NCBI GenBank assembly: GCA_024636215.1 | Contig: JAGXHL010000099.1 | Coordinates: forward strand, 12,739-76,738 | Direction of reading: 5' to 3' | Length of the DNA: 64,000 bases | Source of the DNA: Deltaproteobacteria bacterium | GTDB lineage: Bacteria > Desulfobacterota > Desulfuromonadia > Desulfuromonadales > BM103 | In this document: positions 1 through 10,474 of the stretch, in pieces | Numbering within the stretch: position 1 is the stretch's first letter | How the letters are laid out: each line of letters starts with the position of its first letter | Made by a program: the position numbers and the translations under genes | The notes under the pieces: model-generated | Seen by the model: only the letters and a program-made list of their open reading frames with translations | Told to the model about the DNA's origin: nothing | The model's database searches: none

Positions 1-151
1 GCTCATCCAGTTCGACCTGCAGTGCGGCAATGGCAGCCAGACGCTGTTTGAGCCAAGCTCTCTCATCGTTGCCGAGAGAGGCGACTTCAAGGCTTATGCT
101 CTGCAGCAGCGCAGACCAGTTTGGCTGATGATTATCGGAGGTTTGATTCAT
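1..151 (-). CDS. Hypothetical protein, N-terminal fragment (runs off the window)
   Basis: An open frame starts at an ATG (complement of 149-151) and continues through base 1 without a stop, so only the first 50 residues are present. It begins MNQTSDNHQPNWSALLQ and goes on with a charged, probably helical stretch. A GGAG-like purine run (complement of 'cggaggtttgattcat') is not well placed, so the start rests mainly on the frame. I do not recognise the family from so short a piece. It is the next minus-strand gene after rnpB, separated from it by the palindromic element. Confidence 0.5.
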   Translation of the reverse strand, partial: MNQTSDNHQPNWSALLQSISLEVASLGNDERAWLKQRLAAIAALQVELDE

Positions 152-179
152 AGTCAACAAAGCAAAAGCACCAGATGCT

Positions 180-349
180 CTAGCAGGCTGTCGGACTATA
201 CGGGCCGAAGCGAAAATCTGGATGTTTGAGAACAGATTTTAGCTCATTTGCAGGTTCATAGCCGTAGCTATGGACCAAAAAAGGAGCTGAAATATGGGCC
301 AAACAGCCGGATTTGCAGCCGGCTCATGGAGAGTCCGACAGTCTGCTAG
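180..349. mobile_element. MITE-like palindromic element
   Basis: About 170 bp bounded by inverted termini. The left end reads CTAGCAGGCTGTCGGACT and the complement of the right end reads CTAGCAGACTGTCGGACT, one mismatch. The interior is also an imperfect palindrome centred on catagc-cgta-gctatg, with a second matched arm (attttagctca / ggagctgaaat). It holds no ORF. Its left half recurs near 37386-37467, which shows it is a repeated, non-autonomous element. It lies just past the 3' end of rnpB, where its folded RNA could help end that transcript (inference). Confidence 0.7.
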
Positions 350-377
350 GCAGGTGACTTTGCTATTCAAGTCGTAA

Positions 378-774
378 AAGGTGGTCGGAGAGAACCGTAA
401 GCCGGGTTTTGTGCCCTGCAGCGGTTACCCCCTGCAGAGTGACGATCATTCCTCTAGGACCGCCGTTGCCGACGGCCTCAAGCGGCCTGACCCGGGAGCT
501 TCGGACGGGCCGTCCTCAAACGCTCCCCTATTTGGCCTTGCTCCGGATGGGGTTTACCTAGCTGCCGACGTCACCGCCGACACTGGTGAGCTCTTACCTC
601 ACCCTTTCACCCTTACCTGTCGCGCAAGCGCGATGACAGGCGGTCTTCTCTCTGTGGCACTAGCCCTGAGGTCGCCCCCGGTCCCCGTTAAGGACCATCC
701 TGCCCTGTGGAGCCCGGACTTTCCTCCCGCCCAAAGCATGGGCCGGCGATCGTCTGGTTGTCTCCAACCACTTT
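378..774 (-). ncRNA. rnpB: RNase P RNA (type A)
   Basis: Catalytic RNA of RNase P, which trims tRNA 5' leaders. On the minus strand the 5' end has P1 strand GTGGTTGGAGA, which pairs perfectly with TCTCCGACCAC at the 3' end. The conserved blocks GAGGAAAGTCCGGGCTCC near the 5' end and AACCCGGCTTACGG near the 3' end (paired region P4 and the universal tail) are both present, at the usual spacing of just under 400 nt. The gene starts only about 14 nt after the stop of the zinc-ribbon gene, so its promoter must lie inside that gene or further upstream. The MITE-like palindrome follows it. Confidence 0.95.
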
Positions 775-787
775 ACAAAGCAGCAGA

Positions 788-1498
788 TCAACCCGCAGCA
801 GTCACATACAACAAACGGTTGCAATGCGGGCAGGACTGAATTTCCTCAGCGACAAAAAGGCTGTTATACATCTGCGGTGGCAAGTGCATGTGGCAGCCGG
901 TACAAGCTCCATCGCGGGCCTCAACCATGGCCACGCCGGCACGACGACTCATCAGAAGCTCGTAGCGCTTGCGCATTTTCTTGGGCAAGCCTTCCAGAAG
1001 TGCCTTACGCTGGCTGGTCATGCTGGCAAGTTTCTCATTGACCGAGACCATCGCCGCATCAATTTCAGCGCAGCGCGCATTCGCCTGTTCAGTGCTGGTT
1101 GCCAACTCGCCATCCTTTTCTTCCTTGTCCGCCAAAAGGGACGCAAGAAGCTCGATCTTGGCATCAATACTGGACTGCAGTTCCTTGGCAAGCTTCTTGG
1201 CCGTGTCGACTTCCTTGAGAACCGCAACATATTCCTTCTGCGTCTTGATCTGGGGAAGTCGGCCCTCGGCACGCTGGACATTTTCCTGTTCCAGAGTCAT
1301 GGCATTGTCAAGTTCACGTTTTTCAGCTTCAAGGACACCGATTTCACCGGCAAGGCTGTCCACCATGCCCTGCAAACGATCAAGCTCTTTCTTGATGACC
1401 TGCTGCTCACTGAGCGCAATCGCCTGCTCGTCTTCAACAACCTTCTTCTCTGTGTCCAACTCCTGCAAATCTTGCAGTAACTGTAACTGCTTCTGCAC
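788..1498 (-). CDS. C4-type zinc-ribbon coiled-coil protein (COG1579/HP0958 family)
   Basis: A 236-aa protein made of a long heptad-rich helical hairpin (residues about 1-190) followed by a C-terminal zinc ribbon. The ribbon cysteines are CTGC near 199-202 and CPHC near 223-226. This is the architecture of the COG1579 family, whose Helicobacter member HP0958 is linked to flagellar biogenesis and RpoN; in most bacteria the role is unsettled. I start at GTG (complement of 1496-1498) because GGGAGG lies 7 nt upstream; the frame stays open further but has no better site. It follows the NIF3-like gene on the same strand, a frequent pairing, and rnpB starts right after its stop. Confidence 0.85.
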   Translation of the reverse strand: MQKQLQLLQDLQELDTEKKVVEDEQAIALSEQQVIKKELDRLQGMVDSLAGEIGVLEAEKRELDNAMTLEQENVQRAEGRLPQIKTQKEYVAVLKEVDTAKKLAKELQSSIDAKIELLASLLADKEEKDGELATSTEQANARCAEIDAAMVSVNEKLASMTSQRKALLEGLPKKMRKRYELLMSRRAGVAMVEARDGACTGCHMHLPPQMYNSLFVAEEIQSCPHCNRLLYVTAAG

Positions 1499-1610
1499 GA
1501 TAAAAGCCTCCCTGTCATGATCTGTTTTGTATCGACTGCTTAAGCAATCGAGCTTGTTTGACTGAATCCGTGCGAACTTATCCGAGCGTCCTTGGTCACG
1601 AATACGGGGT

Positions 1611-2735
1611 TTAGTAAAACCGGAATGGATCTCTTTCTCCGGTGTAAGCCTCAAAAACAACCCCCCAGTTGTGTTGCCTGGCAGCCGCCTGCAGCGACTT
1701 TGTGACCTGCTCAATCATCAGCTGTTCCGTAGCAAAATGCCCGGCATCGATCAGGGCGATGCCAAGTTCTTCGGCCTGACGGGCCTCATGATATTTGACA
1801 TCACCAGTGACCATGACGTCAGCACCCTGACGGTGTGCCGTTTGCAACAAGAATGCGCCGCTGCCACCACAGAGTGCAACCTTGCGCACCGGCCTCTCGT
1901 CTGCACCGGTCAGACGCAAATGGTCACAGCCAAGAGACTTCTTGACCCTGGCGGCAAAGTCAGCAAGCGTCGTCTCCTGATCAAGCCTGCCGATCCGTCC
2001 CAGGCCCGCGCCGGGAACCTGGTTTTGCAGCGGCAGCAGATCATAAGCAACTTCCTCGTAGGGGTGAATTTTCTGCATCTTTTCCAGGGCACGAAGCAGT
2101 TTGCGTTTGGGGAGAATGGTCTCGAGACGCACCTCCTCAGTCTGTTCTCTTTCACCGACCGTGCCGATATAGGGCTGGCTTGCCGAACCGGGACGAAAAG
2201 TCCCTTCACCGCGGACGCGGAAAGAACACTGGTCATAAGCACCAATCTGTCCGCTGCCAGCCGAAAAAAGAGCGTCGGCAACAGCGTCTTCATGACCAAC
2301 CGGGACAAACACAACCAGCTTCAGGTAATCGCCGGCAACCGTCTGTAAAGGAAGAGTCTGTCCAACCCCCAGTTTATCTGCCAGCCAGCTATTCAGTCCC
2401 TCAACAGCAGCATCCAGATTGGTATGGGCACTGACTATGGCAACGCCATCACGGACCGCGCTCCAGAGAACCTGACCCACAGCATCCTCAGGCGTCAAAC
2501 GCTTAATCGGCCGAAAGAGCAGGGGATGATGGGTCACCAGAGCCTGGGCGCCGGCATCCCGGGCAGCCTGAAGCGCTTCGAGACATGGATCCAGAGCAAC
2601 CATCACCCGTTCCAGAGGCGAACCGGGATCACCGACCTGCAGGCCGACATTATCCCAATCTTCAGCCAGTTCAGGAGCATAAAGTTTGTGCACAAGTCCG
2701 ACCAGATCCTGTATGCGTTGTCCCTGTTTGACCAT
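1611..2735 (-). CDS. NIF3/YqfO-type dinuclear metal-centre protein
   Basis: A 374-aa member of the NIF3 (YbgI/YqfO) family, which forms hexameric toroids with two metal ions per subunit; its physiological reaction is not firmly known. The N-terminal half carries THHPLLF, with two metal-ligand histidines, near residue 68. The C-terminal half carries DAGHFATEQ near residue 330, another ligand segment. Between them (about residues 130-230) is the inserted PII/CutA-like domain with the HPYEEVAYD motif, typical of the long YqfO type. The ATG at 2735 has only a weak purine stretch (GGGAAAC). The gene lies upstream of the zinc-ribbon gene, probably co-transcribed, and starts after a strong terminator. 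Confidence 0.85.
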   Translation of the reverse strand: MVKQGQRIQDLVGLVHKLYAPELAEDWDNVGLQVGDPGSPLERVMVALDPCLEALQAARDAGAQALVTHHPLLFRPIKRLTPEDAVGQVLWSAVRDGVAIVSAHTNLDAAVEGLNSWLADKLGVGQTLPLQTVAGDYLKLVVFVPVGHEDAVADALFSAGSGQIGAYDQCSFRVRGEGTFRPGSASQPYIGTVGEREQTEEVRLETILPKRKLLRALEKMQKIHPYEEVAYDLLPLQNQVPGAGLGRIGRLDQETTLADFAARVKKSLGCDHLRLTGADERPVRKVALCGGSGAFLLQTAHRQGADVMVTGDVKYHEARQAEELGIALIDAGHFATEQLMIEQVTKSLQAAARQHNWGVVFEAYTGERDPFRFY

Positions 2736-2768
2736 TGTTTCCCGGCTGTTTCTGCTATGACCTCATGT

Positions 2769-2806
2769 AAAAAGAGTGCAGCCTGGTTTTCGGCTGCACT
2801 CTTTTT
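2769..2806 (-). terminator. Strong intrinsic terminator after the rpoD-tRNA transcript
   Basis: A perfect 15-bp stem, AAAAAGAGTGCAGCC with its exact complement, around an 8-nt loop. It is A-rich on one side and T-rich on the other, so it could act in both directions. On the minus strand it lies just past the tRNA and ahead of the NIF3-like gene. Confidence 0.85.
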
Positions 2807-2863
2807 AACTCTGAAGATCTATGTTGATTAACCCATACATTTCAATCATGGCTTTCAGGCGGG

Positions 2864-2939
2864 TGGTGGGCCCACCAGGGTTCGAACCTGGGACCGACCG
2901 GTTATGAGCCGGTGGCTCTTCCAACTGAGCTATGGGCCC
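2864..2939 (-). tRNA. tRNA with CAT anticodon (Met, or Ile2 if lysidine-modified)
   Basis: A 76-nt cloverleaf. The acceptor stem is GGGCCCA/TGGGCCC, the discriminator is A and the 3' CCA is encoded. The D arm is GCTC/GAGC, the anticodon stem is ACCGG/CCGGT around the loop CTCATAA, and the T arm has TTCGAAC. The loop CTCATAA and the GGGCCC acceptor resemble bacterial tRNA-Ile2 as much as elongator Met; sequence alone does not settle it. It is not the initiator, because position 1-72 is paired. It is transcribed downstream of rpoD and before a strong terminator. Confidence 0.9.
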
Positions 2940-3045
2940 GCGAGAGTTTATTTCAAAGGTATCTGTTGTGATAAAACACCTTCCAGTGCCCGGTTTCTTC
3001 TCTACACAGCCAATCTCAACAATACATCTGTACTTGGCAAGCGGT

Positions 3046-4809
<1,764 letters not shown>

Positions 4810-4893
4810 CAAAACTCCCCCGCAGGATGCTTATCATAATCTGGCACTTGCATTTTGGACAAGCTTTGTATTATATGGACAAACCTATATTTT

Positions 4894-6678
4894 TCAAAGC
4901 TTTTTTTTGAGTTTCTGATTGATTTCCATCCGCTCACGCAAATACTCCGTCAATCCGATGTCATCATTATTGTTGCGCGCCTCTTCTTCGAGCCGGCCGA
5001 TCTCTTTCAGGCGTCGCTTCAAAGCGTAGTTGCCGGCAGCCCGGCGACAATCGGTAAAAATCTTTTCCGCGTTGTCCGCCCAATCTCCAGCATCCTGAAA
5101 CGTCAGACTGGCCAATAAGGATTGCTGATCCGCATCAAGAGACGCATCGAACAAATCATCGGGCAGGTGACCCTGCTCATCTTCCCGGCTCAGCAGATAA
5201 TCGGCAAGCCCGCGGAAGAGCTCATCAATGAAGAGCTCCGCGGTCCCCTCCTGCCGCACAAGACGACGCTGCTGATCATCCATTAGCATCAAGCGTAGCA
5301 GGTATTTCTGGGTTTGTCCTGTCTCTGTAGCAGGTCTTCGCACCGGATCAGATTGCCCCGCAGGACGCCGCTGCAGAGGTGCTGAAGCATGACCGCGCAC
5401 TTTTGATTTAAGCAGCTCGACGTCAAGTCCGGTCAGTTCTGCCAGTCGTTTCATATAGAGACTGCGCTCAAAGTCGCCGGGCAGACGTTTGATGCGTTCC
5501 AAAGCCTGCTCTGCAGCGCGTGCGCGACCTTCAACGCTCTTATCGTTGCTGCGCAGCTGATCCTCGATAAAAACCTCCATAACCGGACGTGCGGCATCCA
5601 GGCAGAGGCGAAAGCCTGCTTCACCCTTCTTTTTGAGCAGTGAATCAGGATCTTCGCCAGCAGGCATGGACACCACGCTGACCGACAAACCAACCGGCAA
5701 GAGGGCGTCCATGGCGCGAAAAGTTGCCTGCCGGCCGGCGGCGTCCTCATCAAAGATCAGCAGCATTTTGTCGGCATAGCGTTTCAGCAGCCGGGCATGA
5801 TCAGCAGTCAGGGCGGTACCACAGGTCGCTACCGCACCGGCAAAACCGGCCCGATGCAGCGCGAGAACATCGAAATAGCCTTCGACCACCAGGGCCTCGC
5901 CATTGTGGCGCATGGCGTCTTTCGCCTGGTAAAGACCATAGAGGGTCTGGCCCTTGTGATAAACGACCGTTTCCGGAGAATTGATATACTTGGGCAAGCT
6001 GTCATCGAGGACTCGACCGCCAAAGGCAACCGTGCGGCCCTGCAGATCATGAATCGGGAAGAGTAGACGATTACGAAACAGATCATAAGTTGCTTGACCC
6101 TGTTTGCCGGATCGCACCAACCCCGCTTTTCGGCAGTCGTCACTGGTGAAATTCTTTGCGCTCAAATGCTTGGCCAGTGACTCCCAGCCACCCGGAGCAA
6201 AACCCAGCTGAAAGGTCCTTACCGTTTCACTTTCGTAACCGCGCTGTCGCAGATAACGCCGAGCGGGAGCACCCTCATCGTCAGCCAGCAAGAGCTCCTG
6301 ATAGAAGCTGCCGGCAACCTCGTTGATGCGCAAAATCCGTTCGCGTTCATCGCGCCGGCGCAGCTCTTCCGGAGAAACCGCCTCTTCCTCGACTTCGACA
6401 CCAACCTTCTCACCAAGTCTGCGCACGGCATCCGGGAAGCTCAACCCTTCCATGCGCATCAGGAAAGAGAACACGTTGCCACCGACCCCGCAGCCAAAGC
6501 AGTGAAAGATCTGCCGGGCCGCGTTGACGTTGAAGGAAGGACTCTTTTCCTGGTGAAAAGGACAGAGCCCCTGGTGATTGACACCGGAGCGCTTGAGAGG
6601 CAGATAGCTGGAGACGACCTCGACGATGTCGGTCCGCTCACGGATCTCATCAATTTTTTCGTCTGCAATCCGGCCCAT
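4894..6678 (-). CDS. dnaG: DNA primase
   Basis: Synthesises RNA primers at the replication fork with DnaB helicase; 594 aa, the normal length. The N-terminal CHC2 zinc finger has C39, H42, C60 and C63 (CPFH...FHCFGC). The TOPRIM catalytic core follows, with VEGYFDVLAL and the acidic DEDAAGRQA. The C-terminal third is the variable DnaB-interacting region. Its ATG overlaps the mutS2 stop by one base (TGATG), so translation is probably coupled. rpoD follows about 85 nt downstream. Confidence 0.97.
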   Translation of the reverse strand: MGRIADEKIDEIRERTDIVEVVSSYLPLKRSGVNHQGLCPFHQEKSPSFNVNAARQIFHCFGCGVGGNVFSFLMRMEGLSFPDAVRRLGEKVGVEVEEEAVSPEELRRRDERERILRINEVAGSFYQELLLADDEGAPARRYLRQRGYESETVRTFQLGFAPGGWESLAKHLSAKNFTSDDCRKAGLVRSGKQGQATYDLFRNRLLFPIHDLQGRTVAFGGRVLDDSLPKYINSPETVVYHKGQTLYGLYQAKDAMRHNGEALVVEGYFDVLALHRAGFAGAVATCGTALTADHARLLKRYADKMLLIFDEDAAGRQATFRAMDALLPVGLSVSVVSMPAGEDPDSLLKKKGEAGFRLCLDAARPVMEVFIEDQLRSNDKSVEGRARAAEQALERIKRLPGDFERSLYMKRLAELTGLDVELLKSKVRGHASAPLQRRPAGQSDPVRRPATETGQTQKYLLRLMLMDDQQRRLVRQEGTAELFIDELFRGLADYLLSREDEQGHLPDDLFDASLDADQQSLLASLTFQDAGDWADNAEKIFTDCRRAAGNYALKRRLKEIGRLEEEARNNNDDIGLTEYLRERMEINQKLKKKL

Positions 6679-9071
6679 CAGTGTCGCAACTCCACGAGTG
6701 TCACGTTATCACCGCCCTGTTCGGCAGCAGCCGCCTGAAAAATCGCCACCTCTTTTCGTCCCGCCAGAAACTCCCGGACCGCCTTGCGCAGGATGCCCTG
6801 ACCGGCACCATGTACGATCTCAAGCTTCTCTTCACCGTGCAGCAAGGCGTCGTCGAGGAATCGATCAAGCAGAATGCTGGCATCCTCAACCCGCTTGCCC
6901 ACCAGCACCAGGCGCGGCAGAAAGGCCTTGCGCTCGATGCGATCGCGAATTTTTGCCGGCACCTTCTGCTGCGAGACAAAACGCCTCGGCTGATACTGGC
7001 GCAAGGCCGATAAGGGCTGACGCAACTTTTTGCCGCCGGCCAGCAATTCCACCCGGGAGCCATCAACAGCGACGACCTCGGCTTCCACCCCGAGAGCCGG
7101 TACATAGAGCGTCTCACCGGGAGCAACGTCTTCGGGAACACGCTGTGGCCCAATGGGCAGAGGTTCCGGCAGCGTTGCATGCAGAGCTCTGACGGCTCGC
7201 GTCAATTCTGCACGCTGTTTCGGCTGGACCGCCTCTTTTGGAGCCTGGCGAAACAACTCCTGCAGCGTCTCTTCTGCAGCAGCCAGCAATCGAACCCCCT
7301 GCTGACGGGCTGCATCGAGAATTGCGCTGCGCCTGCTCTCAAGTTCTTCCAGTTGTTTGCGTGTTTTGCGCGCGTCTTCTTCAGCACGGCTACGCAGCCG
7401 TTGTGCATTCAACAGCTCCTCGTCGAGGCTTGCCCGCAGAGTCTGCAGCCGCTCAATAATGGCGACGCCTTCTCGTTCACCTTGCCCCAGGTAGTCTTGC
7501 GCGGCACTTAACAGCGGCTCTGGCAAGCCGACTCGCCTGGCAATGGTAAAAGCATGGCTGGCGCCCGGGATGCCGTAATGCAGTCGATAGGTTGGCTGCA
7601 GGGTCTCGGCATCAAACTCCACCGCAGCATTCTCCACCTCCGCTTCCAGCTGGGCATAGCCTTTGACGACATGCAGGTGAGTGGTCGCCATCACCCGCGC
7701 GCCGACTTCGCGCAAGCAGTCAACCGCCGCCAGGGAGAGAGCAGAACCTTCACCTGGATCAGTTCCTGTACCCAACTCGTCCATCAGGACCAGGCTTTTG
7801 GCATCCGCTTCCTGCAGGATGTGACGCAAGCGCAGAAGATGTCCGGAGAAGGTTGAGAGGCTCTTTTCAATGCTCTGCTCATCGCCTATATCCGCCATCA
7901 CCGGTGCGAAAGGGAAAATCCGGCTACCTGGCGCACAGGGGATCGGCAGCCCGGCACGGACCATGAGCACCAGCAAACCGGCTGTCTTCAAAGTCACCGT
8001 TTTACCACCGGTGTTGGGCCCGCTGATTATCAAAGCATGACACTCTTTCGGCATGCGCAGATCAACGGGTACGACGGTCGGAGCCTCAGGATTATTATTT
8101 TTTGCGGCAACCAGCAAGGGATGGCGCGCATCCTGAAGCAGCAGCGAAGGCTCTTCCTCCAGAACCGGAACAACGGCGTCAAGCTCGACACTCAGGCGCG
8201 CAATCGCCTGACGCAGGTCAAGGCGCGCCAGGATTGCCTGATTGCCTGCCAGGGACCGCCGGACTTCACGCACACGCGCCGTCAATTTTGCCAGAACCCG
8301 CTCTTCTTCACGCTGGATCTTGTGCAGCAGTGTCTGAACCCGGTTGTTGCTTTCCAGGGTTGCCGCAGGCTCGACATAGAGGGTCTGCCCACTGGCCGAG
8401 ATATCATGAACAAAACCCTGCAGTCGGCCGCTGTGATCCGCTCGCACCGGCACAACATAACGGCCGTTGCGATCGGTAATCAGGGCTTCCTGAAAAACCC
8501 CCTGCAGACTGTCGTCCTGCAGCAAACGATCGAGTTGCCGCTTGACTCTGTTGCGCTCACTTTTCAGATTGTCCCGCAGATCCGCCAACGCGTAGGATGC
8601 CGAGTCGAGGATTTCGGCACGCGGGCCGATACTGCAACGAATCTCGGCAGCAAGCTCCGGAAGCAGGGTCAGTTGCCTGGCAAAAGCCTGCAAAGAGGGA
8701 CAGGGCTCACTCTGCAACAACTTTTGACGACACGCCTGGGCCGCTTCAAGGGCCGCCTGTATCTCCCGCAGCACCTCGGCGTCCAGGCGCAGACCTTCGG
8801 TCTGCAGACGCTCAAGGTGCGGCAGCAGATCATGGCCGGAACCGAGCGCCAGAGGGCCGTCTGCCTGCAGAAGCTGGCCGGCCTCCTGCGCCTCGCGCAA
8901 GGCCTCTTCGATCCTTGACCGGTCATTGCAAGGATGCAGACCCTCCGCCATGACCCGACCGTAAACTGTCTGGGTTTTATCCACCACCAGCTTGACCAGC
9001 TTGGCAAACTCGAGTTGCACCAGGCTGTCTGCCATGGACTTTTCTTTTGCAGCCGCTTTGTCTGCTATCAT
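6678..9071 (-). CDS. mutS2: Endonuclease MutS2 (recombination suppressor / ribosome-rescue ATPase)
   Basis: A 797-aa MutS-like ATPase without the mismatch-recognition domains. Walker A is GPNTGGKT (about residue 350) and Walker B is LVLMDELGTGTDP. A long coiled coil follows, and a C-terminal Smr nuclease domain carries HGAGQG. The family suppresses recombination, and in Bacillus it also splits collided ribosomes. The first ATG (9071) overlaps the cvpA stop as ATGA, arguing for coupling; a second ATG at 9035 (MADSLVQLEF) is a real alternative that matches where many homologues begin. It lies between cvpA and dnaG. Confidence 0.93.
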   Translation of the reverse strand: MIADKAAAKEKSMADSLVQLEFAKLVKLVVDKTQTVYGRVMAEGLHPCNDRSRIEEALREAQEAGQLLQADGPLALGSGHDLLPHLERLQTEGLRLDAEVLREIQAALEAAQACRQKLLQSEPCPSLQAFARQLTLLPELAAEIRCSIGPRAEILDSASYALADLRDNLKSERNRVKRQLDRLLQDDSLQGVFQEALITDRNGRYVVPVRADHSGRLQGFVHDISASGQTLYVEPAATLESNNRVQTLLHKIQREEERVLAKLTARVREVRRSLAGNQAILARLDLRQAIARLSVELDAVVPVLEEEPSLLLQDARHPLLVAAKNNNPEAPTVVPVDLRMPKECHALIISGPNTGGKTVTLKTAGLLVLMVRAGLPIPCAPGSRIFPFAPVMADIGDEQSIEKSLSTFSGHLLRLRHILQEADAKSLVLMDELGTGTDPGEGSALSLAAVDCLREVGARVMATTHLHVVKGYAQLEAEVENAAVEFDAETLQPTYRLHYGIPGASHAFTIARRVGLPEPLLSAAQDYLGQGEREGVAIIERLQTLRASLDEELLNAQRLRSRAEEDARKTRKQLEELESRRSAILDAARQQGVRLLAAAEETLQELFRQAPKEAVQPKQRAELTRAVRALHATLPEPLPIGPQRVPEDVAPGETLYVPALGVEAEVVAVDGSRVELLAGGKKLRQPLSALRQYQPRRFVSQQKVPAKIRDRIERKAFLPRLVLVGKRVEDASILLDRFLDDALLHGEEKLEIVHGAGQGILRKAVREFLAGRKEVAIFQAAAAEQGGDNVTLVELRH

Positions 9072-9550
9072 TTCAGAACGCGTTGGCTCCCATCCAGCAC
9101 AGCATTGCCGAGTTCAACAAAAGGAGGTGCCAGGTAAGCTTCCTGCATTGACCGGTCCAATCCCCAGGGCATGGGCCGTAACGACAGGGCAAAGAGCACC
9201 ACGGCCAGCAGCAGGACGCCCTGGCACAAGCCGAAGACACCACCGACCAACCGGTTGAAGCCACCCAGAAAGAGCAGTTTGATAAAGCGTGAGAGCAGGA
9301 AGCCGAGCACCAGGAAAAAGGCCATGGTGGTCAAAAACAGCAAAGTAAAGGTGATGGCAACGGCGATTTGAGCAGGCAGGTCAACCGTCTTCAACAGAGC
9401 ATCGGCCAAAGGCCCATGATAGCGAAAAGCCAGAAAAGCACCGACAAAAAGGCCTGCCAAAGAACAGACTTCCTTGAGCAGGCCGCGCAGCAACCCCTTC
9501 AGCAAAAAGCCGCAGAGGATGACAAGGATGGCAATATCAATGCCGTTCAT
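9068..9550 (-). CDS. cvpA: CvpA-family inner-membrane protein
   Basis: A 160-aa protein with four hydrophobic segments (about residues 5-24, 28-46, 62-86, 98-120) and the glycine-rich N-terminal pattern ILCGFLLKGLLRGLLKEVC of the CvpA family. In E. coli the family is tied to colicin V production, purF expression and envelope stress; the molecular activity is unknown. Its stop overlaps the start of mutS2, as in many Gram-negative cvpA-mutS2 pairs. The upstream gene is the yqeY-like gene, 20 nt away. Confidence 0.85.
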   Translation of the reverse strand: MNGIDIAILVILCGFLLKGLLRGLLKEVCSLAGLFVGAFLAFRYHGPLADALLKTVDLPAQIAVAITFTLLFLTTMAFFLVLGFLLSRFIKLLFLGGFNRLVGGVFGLCQGVLLLAVVLFALSLRPMPWGLDRSMQEAYLAPPFVELGNAVLDGSQRVLK

Positions 9551-9570
9551 AGAGAAAACAGCTCCTTATG

Positions 9571-10014
9571 CTACCCCGCCAGCAGTTTGCGGACCAGATT
9601 GCTGACCAGCTTGCCATCGGCTCGACCGGTGGTTTGCGGGGTAACCAGCTTCATGACCGCTCCCATATCCTTCATGGAATCGGCACCGCTTTCGGCGATG
9701 GCCTTGCTTACAAGCGCCTCAATCTCGGCCTCGCTCAACTGCGCCGGCAAAAACTCCTGCAGGACTGTCACTTCCAGCTCTTCCTTTGCGGCCAACTCAG
9801 GGCGCGTTTCCCGGTAGGCTTCCGCCGCTTCGCGCCGCTGCTTGACCAGGGTCGAAAGGACCTTGACTGCAGTCGCTTCATCAAGTTCCTGGCGGGCTTC
9901 TATCTCAGCATTCTTTAACGCGGTACGGGCCATGCGAATCGTCGTCAGGCGCAGACTGTCCTTCGCCTTCATTGCGACCTTCATCGCCTCGAGCAACTGA
10001 TCCTGTATACTCAT
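9571..10014 (-). CDS. GatB/YqeY domain protein
   Basis: A 147-aa single-domain protein matching the tRNA-binding tail domain of the amidotransferase subunit GatB. Markers are the N-terminal helices (MSIQDQLLEAMKVAMKAKD), LRLTTIRMARTALKNAEIE, and the C-terminal pattern MGAVMKLVTPQTTGRADGK, where the GRADG turn is typical. The free-standing form is common, and its exact role is unproven. I start at ATG 10014, with AGGAGA 10 nt upstream; the TTG at 10023 sits directly against that site. It lies in the same transcription unit between hisE and cvpA. Confidence 0.88.
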   Translation of the reverse strand: MSIQDQLLEAMKVAMKAKDSLRLTTIRMARTALKNAEIEARQELDEATAVKVLSTLVKQRREAAEAYRETRPELAAKEELEVTVLQEFLPAQLSEAEIEALVSKAIAESGADSMKDMGAVMKLVTPQTTGRADGKLVSNLVRKLLAG

Positions 10015-10048
10015 ATTTTGCAATCTCCTGAAGATAAACCTTTAATTG

Positions 10049-10375
10049 TCAGCGGGTACGACCGGCTTTTTCTTCCAGACCGGACAGGCCGAAACGACGC
10101 TCCAGTTCTGCATAAATTTTTTCCGGAGGCAAATCATAATAACTCAGCAGCACCAGGGTATGGAACCATAGATCGGCCACTTCACTGACCACTTCATCGA
10201 TCTCGCCACCCTTGCCGGCAACGGCAACTTCCGTAGCCTCCTCACCAATCTTACCGAGGATCTTATCAAGACCTTTAGCGTACAGTGAGGCCACGTAGGA
10301 TTTTTCTGACGGATTCTGTTTACGATCCCGGACCACCTGATAGACGGCATCCAGAATATCCTTGCGTTCTTGCAT
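10049..10375 (-). CDS. hisE: Phosphoribosyl-ATP pyrophosphatase
   Basis: Second step of histidine synthesis (PR-ATP to PR-AMP plus PPi). At 108 aa it is the free-standing MazG-like form. The metal-binding acidic motif is visible as LGKIGEEATEVAVA and DEVVSEVADLWFH. The ATG at 10375 is chosen because MQERKDILDAVY is where the family begins; an upstream in-frame start adds 14 unrelated residues. No hisI is next to it, so the cyclohydrolase must be elsewhere. It is the last his gene of the cluster, 100 nt after hisF. Confidence 0.93.
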   Translation of the reverse strand: MQERKDILDAVYQVVRDRKQNPSEKSYVASLYAKGLDKILGKIGEEATEVAVAGKGGEIDEVVSEVADLWFHTLVLLSYYDLPPEKIYAELERRFGLSGLEEKAGRTR

Positions 10376-10474
10376 AATTTGCAGCCTTTTGTTCACCGCG
10401 CAGGACCCGCAGCCCACAGAGTCAGGCTTTTGAGAAGATCATGTTTCGGCGGCACTTGGTGGTTCGTTAATAAG

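Noticed and set aside
381..839. 152-codon plus-strand ORF
   Set aside because: It lies almost wholly on the complement of rnpB, whose helices explain the sequence conservation.
4847..4862. TGGCACTTGCATTTTG on the plus strand upstream of rpoD
   Set aside because: TGGCAC and TTGC are adjacent rather than separated by five bases, and no plus-strand gene follows.
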